Assembly: GCA_017508825.1 (NCBI GenBank) | Contig: JAFWRC010000196.1 | Location: 1-35,147, forward strand | Direction: 5' to 3' | From: Lachnospiraceae bacterium | GTDB lineage: Bacteria > Bacillota > Clostridia > Lachnospirales > Lachnospiraceae | Length of the DNA stretch: 35,147 nucleotides | Shown here: positions 1-9,011 of the stretch, piece by piece | How the letters are laid out: each line of letters opens with the position of its first letter | Position numbering within the stretch: the first letter of the stretch is position 1 | Notes under the pieces: model-generated | What the model saw: only the letters and a program-made list of their open reading frames with translations | Databases searched by the model: none | Told to the model about the DNA's origin: nothing | Translations under genes and position numbers: made by a program

Positions 1-59
1 ATCAGCGGATCCGACATAGATAACAGCAATGCCTGCCAGTCTTTTTTCTCTTTAAGCAT
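1..59 (-). CDS. Partial CDS, N-terminus only (possible DUF2264-like protein)
   Basis: An open frame starts at the ATG at 59 and runs off the left edge of the window. Nineteen residues are visible, beginning MLKEKKDWQALLLSMSDPL. The start codon lies inside the last codons of the DUF624 gene (the CAT GCT TAA end contains ATG CTT AA), so the two genes are probably translationally coupled. The residues resemble the beginning of DUF2264 proteins, which accompany uronic-acid glycan loci in Firmicutes, but 19 residues are too few for a firm assignment. Confidence 0.5.
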   Translation of the reverse strand, partial: MLKEKKDWQALLLSMSDPL

Positions 60-675
60 GGATCTCTGCCTCCTGCATATCATACTTTTTGAAAATATCA
101 CGGAACAGGATCACGTGCGAAAATGCGATCACTCCGGGTGCCAGAAGCAGAAACGGACCACACACAAAAATCCCGGCCGCAATCATCACGCCCGTGATGA
201 AAACCATAAAAAGAGTTCTCAGGATCTCCTTAAACGGCATCATGAGCGAGAACAGAAGAACCTGTTTTAAAGGTACATCACACTTTGCGAACAACGGAAA
301 AAAATAATGCATGAAAAACAGATACACGACAGCGAGGATCATCGCCACCGGCATCAGAAATCTTCCGCCCGGCATCTCCGTAAACATCGTGATCAGGATG
401 TCCGCCGTAAGAAACAGCGCGATCAGAAGCTGCAGCAAAAACAGAGGAGTCACGCGCGGAAATGCTGCTGCAAACTCCTTAAAGTATCCCTTAACGATCC
501 TGCCTTCGGTATCGTTGCTCAGGCGAAACATCATCGCATAAAGAGCACTCAGTGAAGCTCCGATCGTTATGACCGGAAGGGAAGTAAGCACAAACAAAAG
601 TGACAGGATAATGATATCTGTCAGTTTTCCCAGAAAACTCCATACCGGTCCTTCTATCCCGAATATCCGGTTCAT
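52..675 (-). CDS. DUF624 (YesL-family) membrane protein
   Basis: A 207-residue integral membrane protein with about five hydrophobic segments: near residues 20-45, 75-97, 105-127, 140-165 and 165-190. The N-terminal pattern (MNRIFGIEGPVWSFLGKLTDI, then a hydrophobic stretch ending in SLPVITIGAS) is typical of the DUF624/YesL family. Family members sit in polysaccharide-utilisation operons with Yes-type ABC transporters and TCS genes; their molecular role is unknown. It lies 29 bp after the GH88 stop and overlaps the next gene, so it belongs to the leftward transport operon. A GAGGAACAGGG ribosome-binding region precedes the ATG. Confidence 0.88.
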   Translation of the reverse strand: MNRIFGIEGPVWSFLGKLTDIIILSLLFVLTSLPVITIGASLSALYAMMFRLSNDTEGRIVKGYFKEFAAAFPRVTPLFLLQLLIALFLTADILITMFTEMPGGRFLMPVAMILAVVYLFFMHYFFPLFAKCDVPLKQVLLFSLMMPFKEILRTLFMVFITGVMIAAGIFVCGPFLLLAPGVIAFSHVILFRDIFKKYDMQEAEIHA

Positions 676-704
676 CCCTGTTCCTCCTTACGAATCATCT
701 GAAT

Positions 705-1904
705 TTACCAATACTGTTTCCAATCCCATAATGTGCGGACCAGTGCTTCCATATAGAAATAATCCCCCCAGATATTACATTCATCCACACCATAATGATT
801 GCAGGTATTGTACGGGGAATGTTTGGAATAGGTACTGTGAAGCACAAGGCCATTGGATTGTACGCCATCCCGGACGGCATAATTGTCATAGACGCTTTTC
901 AGGATCCGCCCGGCAATCTCCCGGTATCCTCTTCCTTTTTCCTCCGATACGTGTCGGCTCATTTCCAGCAGTCCGCACACTGCAATGGATGCCGAGGACG
1001 AGTCTCTGGGTTCTTCGCTGCCATCGGTAAATTCCAGATCCCAGAACGGAACCAGATCCTCCGGCAGATGCTCCAGAAAATATTCGCTTACCTTTTCAAA
1101 CAATTCCGCATATTCTTCTCTGTGCGTATACCGGTAGGCGGTCGCAAGTCCGTAGATCCCCCAGGCCTGTCCTCTGGCCCATGCCGAACCGTCCCGATAG
1201 CCCTGACAGGTGGCTCCGTGATCCGGCGCGCCGGTCTTAGGATCAAAGAAAAATGTATGCCAGGTAGAATAGTCTTCGCGGATCAGATTGGAAAGGGCGG
1301 TATGGATATGGGTATCTGCGATCTTACGATAACTCTTCTCCCCGGTCTCCTCCGCTGCCCAGTACAGTAATGGCAGATTGTTCAGGCAGTCGATGATCAG
1401 GCGGTAATTCTCCGGTGCTCCCATCGCTCCCCACGCCTGAATAAATCCTCCGACCGGCTGAAAGCGTTTCGTAAGCCGGTCGGCAGCCAGAAGCGCTGCT
1501 CTGCGTCCGACCCTGGAGCCGGTGAGTTTATACCCTGCCACGCAGGACGGGGAATAGAGAAAGCCCATATCATGATGATCCACTTCGATCTGTTTCTCAA
1601 TCCTCTCCAGAAACGACTGCATCTGTATATTCCCTGCACGCAGCAATCTCTGTGCCAGCACTTCATCATACATTTCCGGATACTTTTGAACAAACTCGTA
1701 AGACAGCCAGATCTCTCCGGTCCAGAAACCGGTGGTCCAATCCACATTTTCCGTGGCCGGATAGAAATTATTGTCGCTGTAGGCCCTCGGAAAATGATCC
1801 GTAAAGCGATCCAGTCCCGCCACCACCTGCTTGGTGCAGAACTCCAGGGCATCCCAGAGTTCTGCTTCTTCCATGATTTTCTTTTCGCTGAAGTATTCTC
1901 TCAT
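705..1904 (-). CDS. GH88 unsaturated glucuronyl hydrolase
   Basis: This 399-residue protein should hydrolyse the unsaturated uronic acid from the non-reducing end of oligosaccharides released by polysaccharide lyases. GH88 signatures are visible: WTTGFWTGEIWLSYE (56-70), HDMGFLY with Asp112, DCLNNLPLLYWA with Asp172, GYRDGSAWARGQAWGIYG (235-252), a PFWD motif and DSSSAS. Asp112 and Asp172 match the paired catalytic aspartates of the family (Asp88/Asp149 in the Bacillus UGL). There is no signal peptide, so it acts in the cytoplasm on imported substrate. It starts 11 bp after the permease stop. The family includes glycosaminoglycan-specific UGL and the related GH105 rhamnogalacturonyl enzymes; the active-site blocks fit GH88 better. 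Exact substrate is inference. Confidence 0.9.
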   Translation of the reverse strand: MREYFSEKKIMEEAELWDALEFCTKQVVAGLDRFTDHFPRAYSDNNFYPATENVDWTTGFWTGEIWLSYEFVQKYPEMYDEVLAQRLLRAGNIQMQSFLERIEKQIEVDHHDMGFLYSPSCVAGYKLTGSRVGRRAALLAADRLTKRFQPVGGFIQAWGAMGAPENYRLIIDCLNNLPLLYWAAEETGEKSYRKIADTHIHTALSNLIREDYSTWHTFFFDPKTGAPDHGATCQGYRDGSAWARGQAWGIYGLATAYRYTHREEYAELFEKVSEYFLEHLPEDLVPFWDLEFTDGSEEPRDSSSASIAVCGLLEMSRHVSEEKGRGYREIAGRILKSVYDNYAVRDGVQSNGLVLHSTYSKHSPYNTCNHYGVDECNIWGDYFYMEALVRTLWDWKQYW

Positions 1905-1915
1905 AGATTCCTATA

Positions 1916-2797
1916 TCATCCTTTCAAACCGGCAGACGCAACACCTTCTACAAAATACTGCTGCAGGATCATAAAGATGACCAGAACCGGGATCAGGGAC
2001 AATACCGAACCGGCCATGATCAGACCGTAATCCGAAGAATACTGACTGATAAACATCTTTAAGCCCAGCTGGATCGTCTTATTCTCCACCGACTTTAAGT
2101 AGATCAACGGTCCTAAGTAATCGTTCCAGGTATTGACAAAGGTAAAGATCGTCAGGGTGGACAATGCCGGCTTGGACAGGGGCAGCATGATCGTTGCATA
2201 GATCTGGTACTCGTTCATACCGTCGATCCTGGCTGCTTCATTCAGTTCCGAAGGTATGCCTTCATAGAACTGTTTCATCAGGAATACACCGAATGCCGAA
2301 AATGCCTGCAAACAGATGATCGCCAGCAGATTATCGTTCAAACCGAATTTACGCATCATCAAAAACTGCGGTACCATGTATACCTGCCATGGCATTGCGA
2401 TGGTAGCGATGTATGCCAGGAACAGTCCGGCTTTTCCGCGGAAGTTCAGTTTTGCAAATGCATAAGCGGCAAACGAACTGGTAAGAAGCTGCAGGAAGGT
2501 CACAACGATCGTCAGTATGACCGTATTCCTTACAAAGGTCAGCATCGGGATCTTGGTCCAGATATCCTTATAATTTGACCACTTCGGACTCTTTGGTATA
2601 AGAACAAAGGGGTTCATCTGGAACACTTCACGGTCCGCCTTGATCGAAGCCGACAGCATCCATACAAAAGGGATCGCCATCAGTGCCGCTATCACGATCA
2701 GTATGAGATACAATACAATCTTTGAGAGCAGGCGTCGTCTCCTCTTGGAACCCTCTCCGGTTGAAATCCTTTTTATCGTCATTTCCTGTTGATTCAT
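1916..2797 (-). CDS. Carbohydrate ABC transporter permease (MalG/YesQ type)
   Basis: A 293-residue inner-membrane permease with six predicted membrane segments and the EAA loop (EAARIDGMNEYQIYATIMLPLSKPAL) that docks on the cytoplasmic ATPase. I chose the ATG at 2797 rather than the GTG at 2803 because AGGAGGT lies about seven bases before the ATG and would touch the GTG. It follows the other permease by 11 bp. No ATPase gene occurs in this operon; transporters of this class commonly borrow a shared MsmX/UgpC-type ATPase encoded elsewhere (family knowledge). Confidence 0.92.
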   Translation of the reverse strand: MNQQEMTIKRISTGEGSKRRRRLLSKIVLYLILIVIAALMAIPFVWMLSASIKADREVFQMNPFVLIPKSPKWSNYKDIWTKIPMLTFVRNTVILTIVVTFLQLLTSSFAAYAFAKLNFRGKAGLFLAYIATIAMPWQVYMVPQFLMMRKFGLNDNLLAIICLQAFSAFGVFLMKQFYEGIPSELNEAARIDGMNEYQIYATIMLPLSKPALSTLTIFTFVNTWNDYLGPLIYLKSVENKTIQLGLKMFISQYSSDYGLIMAGSVLSLIPVLVIFMILQQYFVEGVASAGLKG

Positions 2798-2808
2798 AGT
2801 CACACCTC

Positions 2809-3861
2809 CTACTGCTCTCTGATATGTTCACCGGCGAACTGTATGATCGTGATCACCAGAACGATAAGGAACAGAACCATCGCCACTGCACTGGAATATC
2901 CCAGATCCCAGTCTATGAACGCCTTTTGATAAATATAGTAAACAAGTACGGTTGCCGACGTAGTCAATTCTCCGGAGCCTCCGCCTGCCAGCATGATCGC
3001 GATATCATAGATCTTAAAGCAGTTGATCGTCAGCATTACTACAACAAAGAATGTCGTGGCGCGTAACTGCGGCCAGGTAATATACTTGAAACGGTCCCAG
3101 GTTCCCGCTCCATCCAGGGATGCCGCTTCATACAGGTCCGGAGAGATATTCTGCAGACCTGCCAGATAGATCACCATATAGTACCCCATATATTTCCAGA
3201 CCGAAAACAGGATCAGGGAAAGCAGTACCAGGCTGCCGCTGAACCATTGCGGAAGCTGATCCTGCGGAACCTTAAAGACATAGTACAGCAGGGCATTGAT
3301 GGGGCCCTTGGACGGGTGAAACAGCATCTTCCAGACTGCGGTAACGGCTACCAGAGAACCTACATACGGGAAAAAGGACAGTGTACGGAAAATACCCCTT
3401 CCCTTTACCTTCTGATTCAGTACCACCGCCAGTCCCAGAGAAAAGATCATCGAAAGCGGCACGGTTCCGATACAGTATATGATCGTATTTTTTAAAGCTG
3501 CCTGAAAGAAGATATCACTTCCCATACGCTTAAAATTCTCGATCCCGCTCCAGGTGATCTCATTGCTGCCGTCCCATTTCATAAAGGCCAGAGCAAAGGC
3601 AAAAACGATCGGCACCAATGTAAAGACGGCAAAGCCGATAAAATTCGGTGCGATGAAGGAATAGGAAACCAGATCTTTTTTGAATGCCCGGCTGAACATC
3701 TCCCCGCTTCTTCTCTTGGATATGATCCTCTGCATCCGGTCAACCTTCCGCAGTTTTTTCGTCTTTTCCTTCCCTCTTATCTTACCGGACATGATCTCCC
3801 GCATCATTTCATTCAGTTCATCCTGCATCCGGTCGAGTTCCTGACTCTTTTCATTACTCAT
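2809..3861 (-). CDS. Carbohydrate ABC transporter permease (MalF/YesP type) with charged N-terminal extension
   Basis: A 350-residue permease with six membrane segments and an EAA loop (YEAASLDGAGTWDRFKYITWPQL). Typical YesP/LplB permeases are about 290-320 residues; this one has roughly 65 extra N-terminal residues that are highly charged and probably helical (MSNEKSQELDRMQDELNEMM, then a Lys/Arg-rich stretch). The start at 3861 has GGAGG about ten bases upstream. It is the second gene of the leftward operon, separated from the binding-protein gene by a terminator-like hairpin. Confidence 0.9.
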   Translation of the reverse strand: MSNEKSQELDRMQDELNEMMREIMSGKIRGKEKTKKLRKVDRMQRIISKRRSGEMFSRAFKKDLVSYSFIAPNFIGFAVFTLVPIVFAFALAFMKWDGSNEITWSGIENFKRMGSDIFFQAALKNTIIYCIGTVPLSMIFSLGLAVVLNQKVKGRGIFRTLSFFPYVGSLVAVTAVWKMLFHPSKGPINALLYYVFKVPQDQLPQWFSGSLVLLSLILFSVWKYMGYYMVIYLAGLQNISPDLYEAASLDGAGTWDRFKYITWPQLRATTFFVVVMLTINCFKIYDIAIMLAGGGSGELTTSATVLVYYIYQKAFIDWDLGYSSAVAMVLFLIVLVITIIQFAGEHIREQ

Positions 3862-3896
3862 AACTGTTCTTTCCTCCGTAATGGATCGCTTCGGGT

Positions 3897-3930
3897 AAAA
3901 AACTGGGCTGTTGGAGTTGCAACAGCCCAG
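3897..3930 (-). terminator. Intercistronic terminator/attenuator after the binding-protein gene
   Basis: An 11-bp perfect stem CTGGGCTGTTG / CAACAGCCCAG (3903-3913 and 3920-3930) with a 6-nt loop is followed on the minus strand by six T residues (3902-3897). It sits 24 bp after the solute-binding-protein stop and before the first permease. Such hairpins in sugar ABC operons let part of transcription stop after the binding-protein gene and protect its mRNA 3' end, giving an excess of binding protein. Confidence 0.85.
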
Positions 3931-3954
3931 CGCTCATAGATCATTTCCTGTTTC

Positions 3955-5304
3955 TTACTTTATTGCCGAAACTGCTTCATTCATTGCTTTGATACCTTCA
4001 TCAATACTCATCTCACCACTCATGATCGAACCGTGATAGGAATCCAAAGCACTGTTGATCTCGGAAACATTTTCCGCATACGGTACTTCCAGATACAGAT
4101 TCGATACATTCAGTGCTTCTTTGGATGCATCATCCGTCGGGAAGCCGTCCAGACCGGTGATCAGCCCGAGTGCTTCATCCGTCATGATCGCCGGGAAGTT
4201 ACCGGTCGATGCCATCACTGCAGCACCTTCTTCACCGGATACCCATTTCACAAAATCCCAGGCTGCATCCGGAGTATCCGTTGCCGTTGTCACGGAGATA
4301 CCGGTGATCGTACCCAGCGTAGAACCTGCCGGTACACCGTCTGCGTGAGGATATTTTACGATACCCCAGTTACCGCACAGGCTGGAATCGTACTCACCGC
4401 TCTGCAGATTGCTGATCATCGTAGCGATAAACCAGGAACCCATATTCAGCATTGCCACGTCACCACCGGAGAATGCTGCGGAATAATGCAGGCCTTCGGT
4501 CTTCAGATCCGTATACTTGCGGCATACACCGTCTTTTTCCTGATTCAGTACCATCTCGTAATACGGCTTGAAGAATTCATAAGATCCGTCCAGGATCGTG
4601 TGTTTTCCGTCCAGAACACCGAAGAGCTGTACGGCAGATCTCCAGGTATGGTAATGCGCTCCGTATACCTGCTCGCCAAAATCCGTCTTCGTCATCTCTC
4701 TTGCCAGTTTATCGTACTGCTCAAAGGTCATATCGTTGGTCGGATATGCTACCCCTGCCGCATCAAACAGATCCTTATTGTAGAACAGCACCCAGAAGTC
4801 ATTTCGGAACGGGAGTTCATACAAAGATCCGTTTACCGTAACCTGATCGGTAACCCCGGCATACTTGGAAAGATCGACTCCGTCTGCCTTGATCCGATCG
4901 TCCAGCGGTGCGATCGCATTCTTCTGTACCAGCGTCGCATATCCCGGTACATCTTTGATGGTAACCACATCAAAGTCAGAACCGGAGCCGGACAATTCAG
5001 TCGCCAGAACTGTCATATAATCAGTAGAACCGAGATCCACCATTTCAATAGTTGCTCCGGGATGCGATGCCTGATAGCCATCCGCCAATGCCTGCCAGTA
5101 GGATGTGGATTCCTTATCCCAGATTGCCCATTTCAGGGTGACCGGCTCCACCGGAGTAACTTCGGTTCCTGCGCCGGCATTTGAAGCTTCCGTCGGTTTC
5201 GTTCCCGGATCCGTGACCGGCGCCGGATTGCCGCCCTTCGTACACGCCGAAAGAGATGTGATCATCGTTGCCGAAAGAATAAGTGTCAGAATTCTTTTCT
5301 TCAT
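3955..5304 (-). CDS. Sugar ABC transporter substrate-binding lipoprotein
   Basis: A 449-residue family-1-type extracellular solute-binding protein. The start MKKRILTLILSATMITSLSAC gives a lipoprotein signal with a LSAC lipobox, followed by a low-complexity Ala/Thr/Pro linker. The mature domain shows TLKWAIWD near its start and IVKYPHADGVPAGSTLGTI and AAWDFVKWVSGEEG later, typical of oligosaccharide binders. GGGAGG lies ten bases before this ATG; a GTG one codon upstream is also possible. First gene of the leftward transport operon, divergent from the kinase/regulator genes. It would capture the oligosaccharide at the outer face of the membrane. Confidence 0.92.
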   Translation of the reverse strand: MKKRILTLILSATMITSLSACTKGGNPAPVTDPGTKPTEASNAGAGTEVTPVEPVTLKWAIWDKESTSYWQALADGYQASHPGATIEMVDLGSTDYMTVLATELSGSGSDFDVVTIKDVPGYATLVQKNAIAPLDDRIKADGVDLSKYAGVTDQVTVNGSLYELPFRNDFWVLFYNKDLFDAAGVAYPTNDMTFEQYDKLAREMTKTDFGEQVYGAHYHTWRSAVQLFGVLDGKHTILDGSYEFFKPYYEMVLNQEKDGVCRKYTDLKTEGLHYSAAFSGGDVAMLNMGSWFIATMISNLQSGEYDSSLCGNWGIVKYPHADGVPAGSTLGTITGISVTTATDTPDAAWDFVKWVSGEEGAAVMASTGNFPAIMTDEALGLITGLDGFPTDDASKEALNVSNLYLEVPYAENVSEINSALDSYHGSIMSGEMSIDEGIKAMNEAVSAIK

Positions 5305-5357
5305 CACTGCTATACCTCCCATAATGTGATCAGAAGTTTACTGCTTCTCTGAAAAAA

Positions 5358-5386
5358 ATTATAAAAAAAGATGTCTGTAAATCCAA
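5358..5386 (-). promoter_or_regulatory. Promoter of the leftward transport operon
   Basis: On the minus strand TTGGAT (5386-5381) and TATAAT (5363-5358) are separated by 17 bp, with the binding-protein start about 55 bp downstream. The -10 is perfect and the -35 weak, which fits activation by the YesN-like regulator encoded divergently. The AT-rich divergent region 5,305-5,573 holds no gene that I can support. Confidence 0.6.
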
Positions 5387-5468
5387 TGGAATATTCAACG
5401 CTTTTTTTTCTATTTTTTCGTTTTCTTTATCTTTTCGGTTCTGTTCCTGCTGATTTTGATGTAAAAAA

Positions 5469-5493
5469 TTACAAAAATATGCATTATTTGTAA
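5469..5493. promoter_or_regulatory. Inverted repeat in the divergent intergenic region
   Basis: Seven-base arms TTACAAA / TTTGTAA are separated by 11 bases. The element lies about 80 bp upstream of the -35 of the leftward operon and about 80 bp before the kinase start, so it is placed to be an operator for the divergent pair. The protein that binds it is unknown. Confidence 0.35.
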
Positions 5494-5573
5494 TTCTTGT
5501 ATCAAAGATCCGGAAATATGCTAAAATATATACCAAAAGCCACAGTATATGCTGTACCTGAAAGAACTTTATT

Positions 5574-7385
5574 ATGAAGAAAACCAGGAACCGTTCTCTG
5601 CAAAAAAGCATACTGCTGATCATTGCTTTGTTTACCCTTGTCATAGGTGCCGTCATCTCCGCTACCTCCCTTGGGTTTTATAACTATTATACAAAAAAAT
5701 CCCTGCTTCAGAATACCTATAACAATATGCTGTTCCTGACGGATTCCATCAACAGTAATCTTTCTGCCGTCAAGCATCTGAGTGCCTTCTGTCAGGCGCA
5801 CCCCGATCTCGGAAATTATATGAACTACACCGCAGAATCTTCTTCCCAGATCGCGATCAGGGCCTACGACCGCCTGTACGAAGAATACCGCCTGTCTCCT
5901 GCCAAATCCTTCGTCCACCGTATCATCGTCGGGAACGAATTCGGCAAATATCTGATGATCTGCCAGGCAGACTACTCTACCCCCGGAAATGTAAATACCA
6001 TCACCAAAACACTGCCGCAATACGAACAGCAGATCTCGGGAGAATCCTATGATTTTACTGCCGGATATATCATCGATCCCTATGTCAACCGTTATGATAC
6101 CCGGGTTCTTATACTGATACGCCCGATCACTTACAATTTCAGTTCCAGGCAGGGTGGCTTTGTCTCCATCTCCGTTCGGGAAAACCTGTTTACCGACGCT
6201 TTCCGTCTCTATTCTCTTCCGAAAGACTCTACTCTGTATCTTTCTCTGGGAGAGCATCTGTACCTAATGGGTCCTGACCGGCTAATCGAAGTAGACAATG
6301 CCATATCCTTTCGACGTCTGAATAACTATACCCTCTCCGATCTGGCCTATGTCAGTGAATACTATGATTCTGCCGGAAATAAAAAAGGGTATGCCGTAAC
6401 GCGCAAACTTTCCGAAAACGGATGTATGATCACGCAGACGATCTCCGAGAAGGAATTGCGCTCGCAGGCTTTCTTCTTTTACGGTATTTTCCTTCTGTGT
6501 CTGCTGTTAGCCGTAGTATTGTGCTTTATTCTGTATCTGATCCTGAACCGTATCATCCACCGTCCGGTCTTGCAGATCCAGAATCGTCTGCAGAAAATAT
6601 CCGAAGGGGATTTCAACAGGGATCTTTCCATCGAATGGAACCATGAGCTGGGCGATATCGGACGCGGGATCAATGACCTTTCCTCCCATATCGAAGCATT
6701 GATCGCCGTCCGGATCCAAAACGAAAAAGACAAAAAAGATCTGGAATATAAAATGCTGCAAAGCCAGATCAATCCACATTTTCTGTATAATACCCTGAAT
6801 TCCATCAAATGGATGGCAGTCACCCAGGGTGCGGAAGGCATCGCCGAAATGACCACCGCTCTAGCAAAGCTGCTCCGAAGCATCTCCAAAGGAACGAGTG
6901 CGGAGATCCCCCTGAAAGATGAACTCGATCTGGTACAGGATTACTTTACCATCCAGCAATACCGTTACGGCTCCACCCTGTCACTGGTCATCGATACTGC
7001 CGACGAAGATCTGTTAACCTGCAATATCCTGAAATTTACCCTGCAGCCGCTTGTAGAAAACGCAATCTTTCACGGGATCGAGCCAAAACATACCACCGGT
7101 ACCATTGGTATCCGCATCAGTGCGGAACCGGAAAACGCCCCGGCCGTCCTGCGTATCTCCGTAGAAGATGACGGCATCGGTATGACAGAAGAACAACTGG
7201 CTCATCTCTTTGATGCAGAAGAACCCGATCCCGGACATATGTTTAAGGAAATCGGTATTCGGAATATTCATAAACGCATCCAATACGAATACGGAGAGGA
7301 GTACGGTATCACCGCCGAAAGCGAACCGGATTCCTATACCAGAATGACCATACGCATACCTATAAGGAGATCAGACAATGTATAA
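5574..7385 (+). CDS. Sensor histidine kinase, YesM family
   Basis: A 603-residue membrane sensor kinase. A first membrane helix (about residues 11-35), an extracytoplasmic sensor region of about 250 residues, a second helix (about 302-325) and a HAMP region lead to a His_kinase domain with LQSQINPHFLYNTLNSIKW, where His402 is the probable phosphorylation site. The ATP-binding part follows with VEDDGIGM and EIGIRNIHKRIQ. Kinases of this class sense extracellular glycans or a partner binding protein. Its last 8 bp overlap the regulator gene, so the two are coupled. It probably controls the adjacent transport and hydrolase genes. Confidence 0.92.
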   Translation: MKKTRNRSLQKSILLIIALFTLVIGAVISATSLGFYNYYTKKSLLQNTYNNMLFLTDSINSNLSAVKHLSAFCQAHPDLGNYMNYTAESSSQIAIRAYDRLYEEYRLSPAKSFVHRIIVGNEFGKYLMICQADYSTPGNVNTITKTLPQYEQQISGESYDFTAGYIIDPYVNRYDTRVLILIRPITYNFSSRQGGFVSISVRENLFTDAFRLYSLPKDSTLYLSLGEHLYLMGPDRLIEVDNAISFRRLNNYTLSDLAYVSEYYDSAGNKKGYAVTRKLSENGCMITQTISEKELRSQAFFFYGIFLLCLLLAVVLCFILYLILNRIIHRPVLQIQNRLQKISEGDFNRDLSIEWNHELGDIGRGINDLSSHIEALIAVRIQNEKDKKDLEYKMLQSQINPHFLYNTLNSIKWMAVTQGAEGIAEMTTALAKLLRSISKGTSAEIPLKDELDLVQDYFTIQQYRYGSTLSLVIDTADEDLLTCNILKFTLQPLVENAIFHGIEPKHTTGTIGIRISAEPENAPAVLRISVEDDGIGMTEEQLAHLFDAEEPDPGHMFKEIGIRNIHKRIQYEYGEEYGITAESEPDSYTRMTIRIPIRRSDNV

Positions 7386-8979
7386 ACTATTGATCGTTGA
7401 CGATGAACCCCTGATGCAGGTCGGAATCAAATCGATGATCGACTGTGAAAAACTGAATGTCACCATTCTCGGACTGGCCAGCAACGGCAAGCTTGCTTTG
7501 GATATGATCGAGAAAGAAATGCCGGATATCGTGATCTGCGACATCCGTATGCCGGCAATGTCCGGACTCGATCTGATCAAAATCTGCTGTGAGCGATACG
7601 GCTACGGTATCCCGGTCTTTATTTTTCTTACCAGTTATGAAGAATTTACACTTGCCAAAAAAGCCATTACTTACCAGGCCTCGGACTACCTGATCAAGAT
7701 GGAACTGACGCCGCAGATCCTCGAAGAAGCGATCATAAAAGCCGCCGGCCTGATCAAGAATAAGAATGTTTCAACCTCTTCCGGTGAATTGGAAAGCTTT
7801 TTGAAAAATGAAGAGCAGTTCTATATCCGCCTTCTGCAGAACATGTTTGAAAACCGTGAGCAGTTTCATCTTCAGTGTTCTTTTCTCGGGATATCCCTGG
7901 ATGCACCTGCTTATCAATGCATTTATCTGGAGCTTTCCGAACCGGCAGAACAGGATCTGTCTTCCGAGCGTATTTTCCATCTGTTTACCAGCTGCTTTTC
8001 CCTGCTTCTGGAATTGCTCCCCAAATATCTGAAGGGAAAGGGGATCCCGCTGGATGTCAAGCACTGCGCTATCCTGCTGGAAAAAACACCGGAGGAATGC
8101 AATGAGGATGACAGCCGTATCATGTCCGTTCTGGAGCAGCTGAATCTTTCCATCCAACGCTATTACAATGTGACTTTTCGTGCCGGACTCGGCACGCCGG
8201 AAAGCGATCCATTTGAGATCTGGGTCTCCTACCAGACAGCCCGGCAGGCATTTTTCCGCACCTCTGCCCGGCAGCCTCTGATCAGCTATACCGGACTTTC
8301 AAACCAGCCGGAAATTCACGAAACCTTCAATCTTTCCCTGTTCCGTGAAGATCTGTCCCATTCCGTTGCAGAGTTCAACGGAGAACAGTTTGTTCAGGTG
8401 ATCCAAAAACTGTGTGCTATCTTTGCCGAACATCCGGCCCACATCTCGCAGGCATTGGACGCCTCCTGCAGTATCCTGTATATGGTGATCTCTTCGATCC
8501 CGGGCGGAGAACAGACGGTAGCAGATATGTTCCGGGATTATCCGGATCATTATCGTTCCATCTACCGTCAGCACACCATAGAACAGATCAATGCATGGCT
8601 CAAATACTTTGCCGGGCAGGTCTCAGACTATTTCTCCGACCGCAGGAATAACCATACCAACTATACCGTAAATATCGTACGGCAGTATATTCATGAACAT
8701 CTCAGTGAAAAACTGACCCTGAATGAAGTATCCAGCATATTCAATATCACACCAAACTATTTAAGTCAGCTCTTCCGGAAATATAACGATATCGGATTTA
8801 ATGAATATGTAACCGTATCCAAGATCAATGAGGCAAAATCCATGCTGGCCGCCGGGCAGATGAAGATCTATGAGGTCTCGGATGCGCTCGGATTTGAAAG
8901 TTCCTTTTACTTCAGTAAAGTATTTAAAAAAATCGAGGGCATATCCCCCAAAGAATACCTTAATCAAAAACTGGGCTGA
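7378..8979 (+). CDS. AraC-family response regulator, YesN type
   Basis: A 533-residue cytoplasmic regulator. An N-terminal receiver domain has the acidic DDE (8-10), phosphoacceptor Asp55 in VICDIRMP, a Thr/Ser in FLTSYEEF and a Lys in DYLIKMEL. A central region of about 300 residues of unassigned function follows, and the C-terminus (about 430-533) carries two helix-turn-helix units of the AraC type (LTLNEVSSIFNITPNYLSQLF, then IYEVSDALGFESSFYFSKVF). It overlaps the kinase gene by 8 bp. It probably activates both the leftward transport operon and the lyase downstream. Confidence 0.93.
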   Translation: MYKLLIVDDEPLMQVGIKSMIDCEKLNVTILGLASNGKLALDMIEKEMPDIVICDIRMPAMSGLDLIKICCERYGYGIPVFIFLTSYEEFTLAKKAITYQASDYLIKMELTPQILEEAIIKAAGLIKNKNVSTSSGELESFLKNEEQFYIRLLQNMFENREQFHLQCSFLGISLDAPAYQCIYLELSEPAEQDLSSERIFHLFTSCFSLLLELLPKYLKGKGIPLDVKHCAILLEKTPEECNEDDSRIMSVLEQLNLSIQRYYNVTFRAGLGTPESDPFEIWVSYQTARQAFFRTSARQPLISYTGLSNQPEIHETFNLSLFREDLSHSVAEFNGEQFVQVIQKLCAIFAEHPAHISQALDASCSILYMVISSIPGGEQTVADMFRDYPDHYRSIYRQHTIEQINAWLKYFAGQVSDYFSDRRNNHTNYTVNIVRQYIHEHLSEKLTLNEVSSIFNITPNYLSQLFRKYNDIGFNEYVTVSKINEAKSMLAAGQMKIYEVSDALGFESSFYFSKVFKKIEGISPKEYLNQKLG

Positions 8980-9011
8980 CCCTCATCCTGTCTCTACGGA
9001 GGTATCACGTT

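Noticed and set aside
4033-5184. 383-aa open frame on the plus strand
   Set aside because: Lies antisense to the solute-binding-protein gene; composition is His/Arg/Ile-rich without domains, typical of a shadow frame.
5502-6257. 251-aa open frame on the minus strand
   Set aside because: Antisense to the YesM-like kinase and crosses its promoter region; no protein-like motif.
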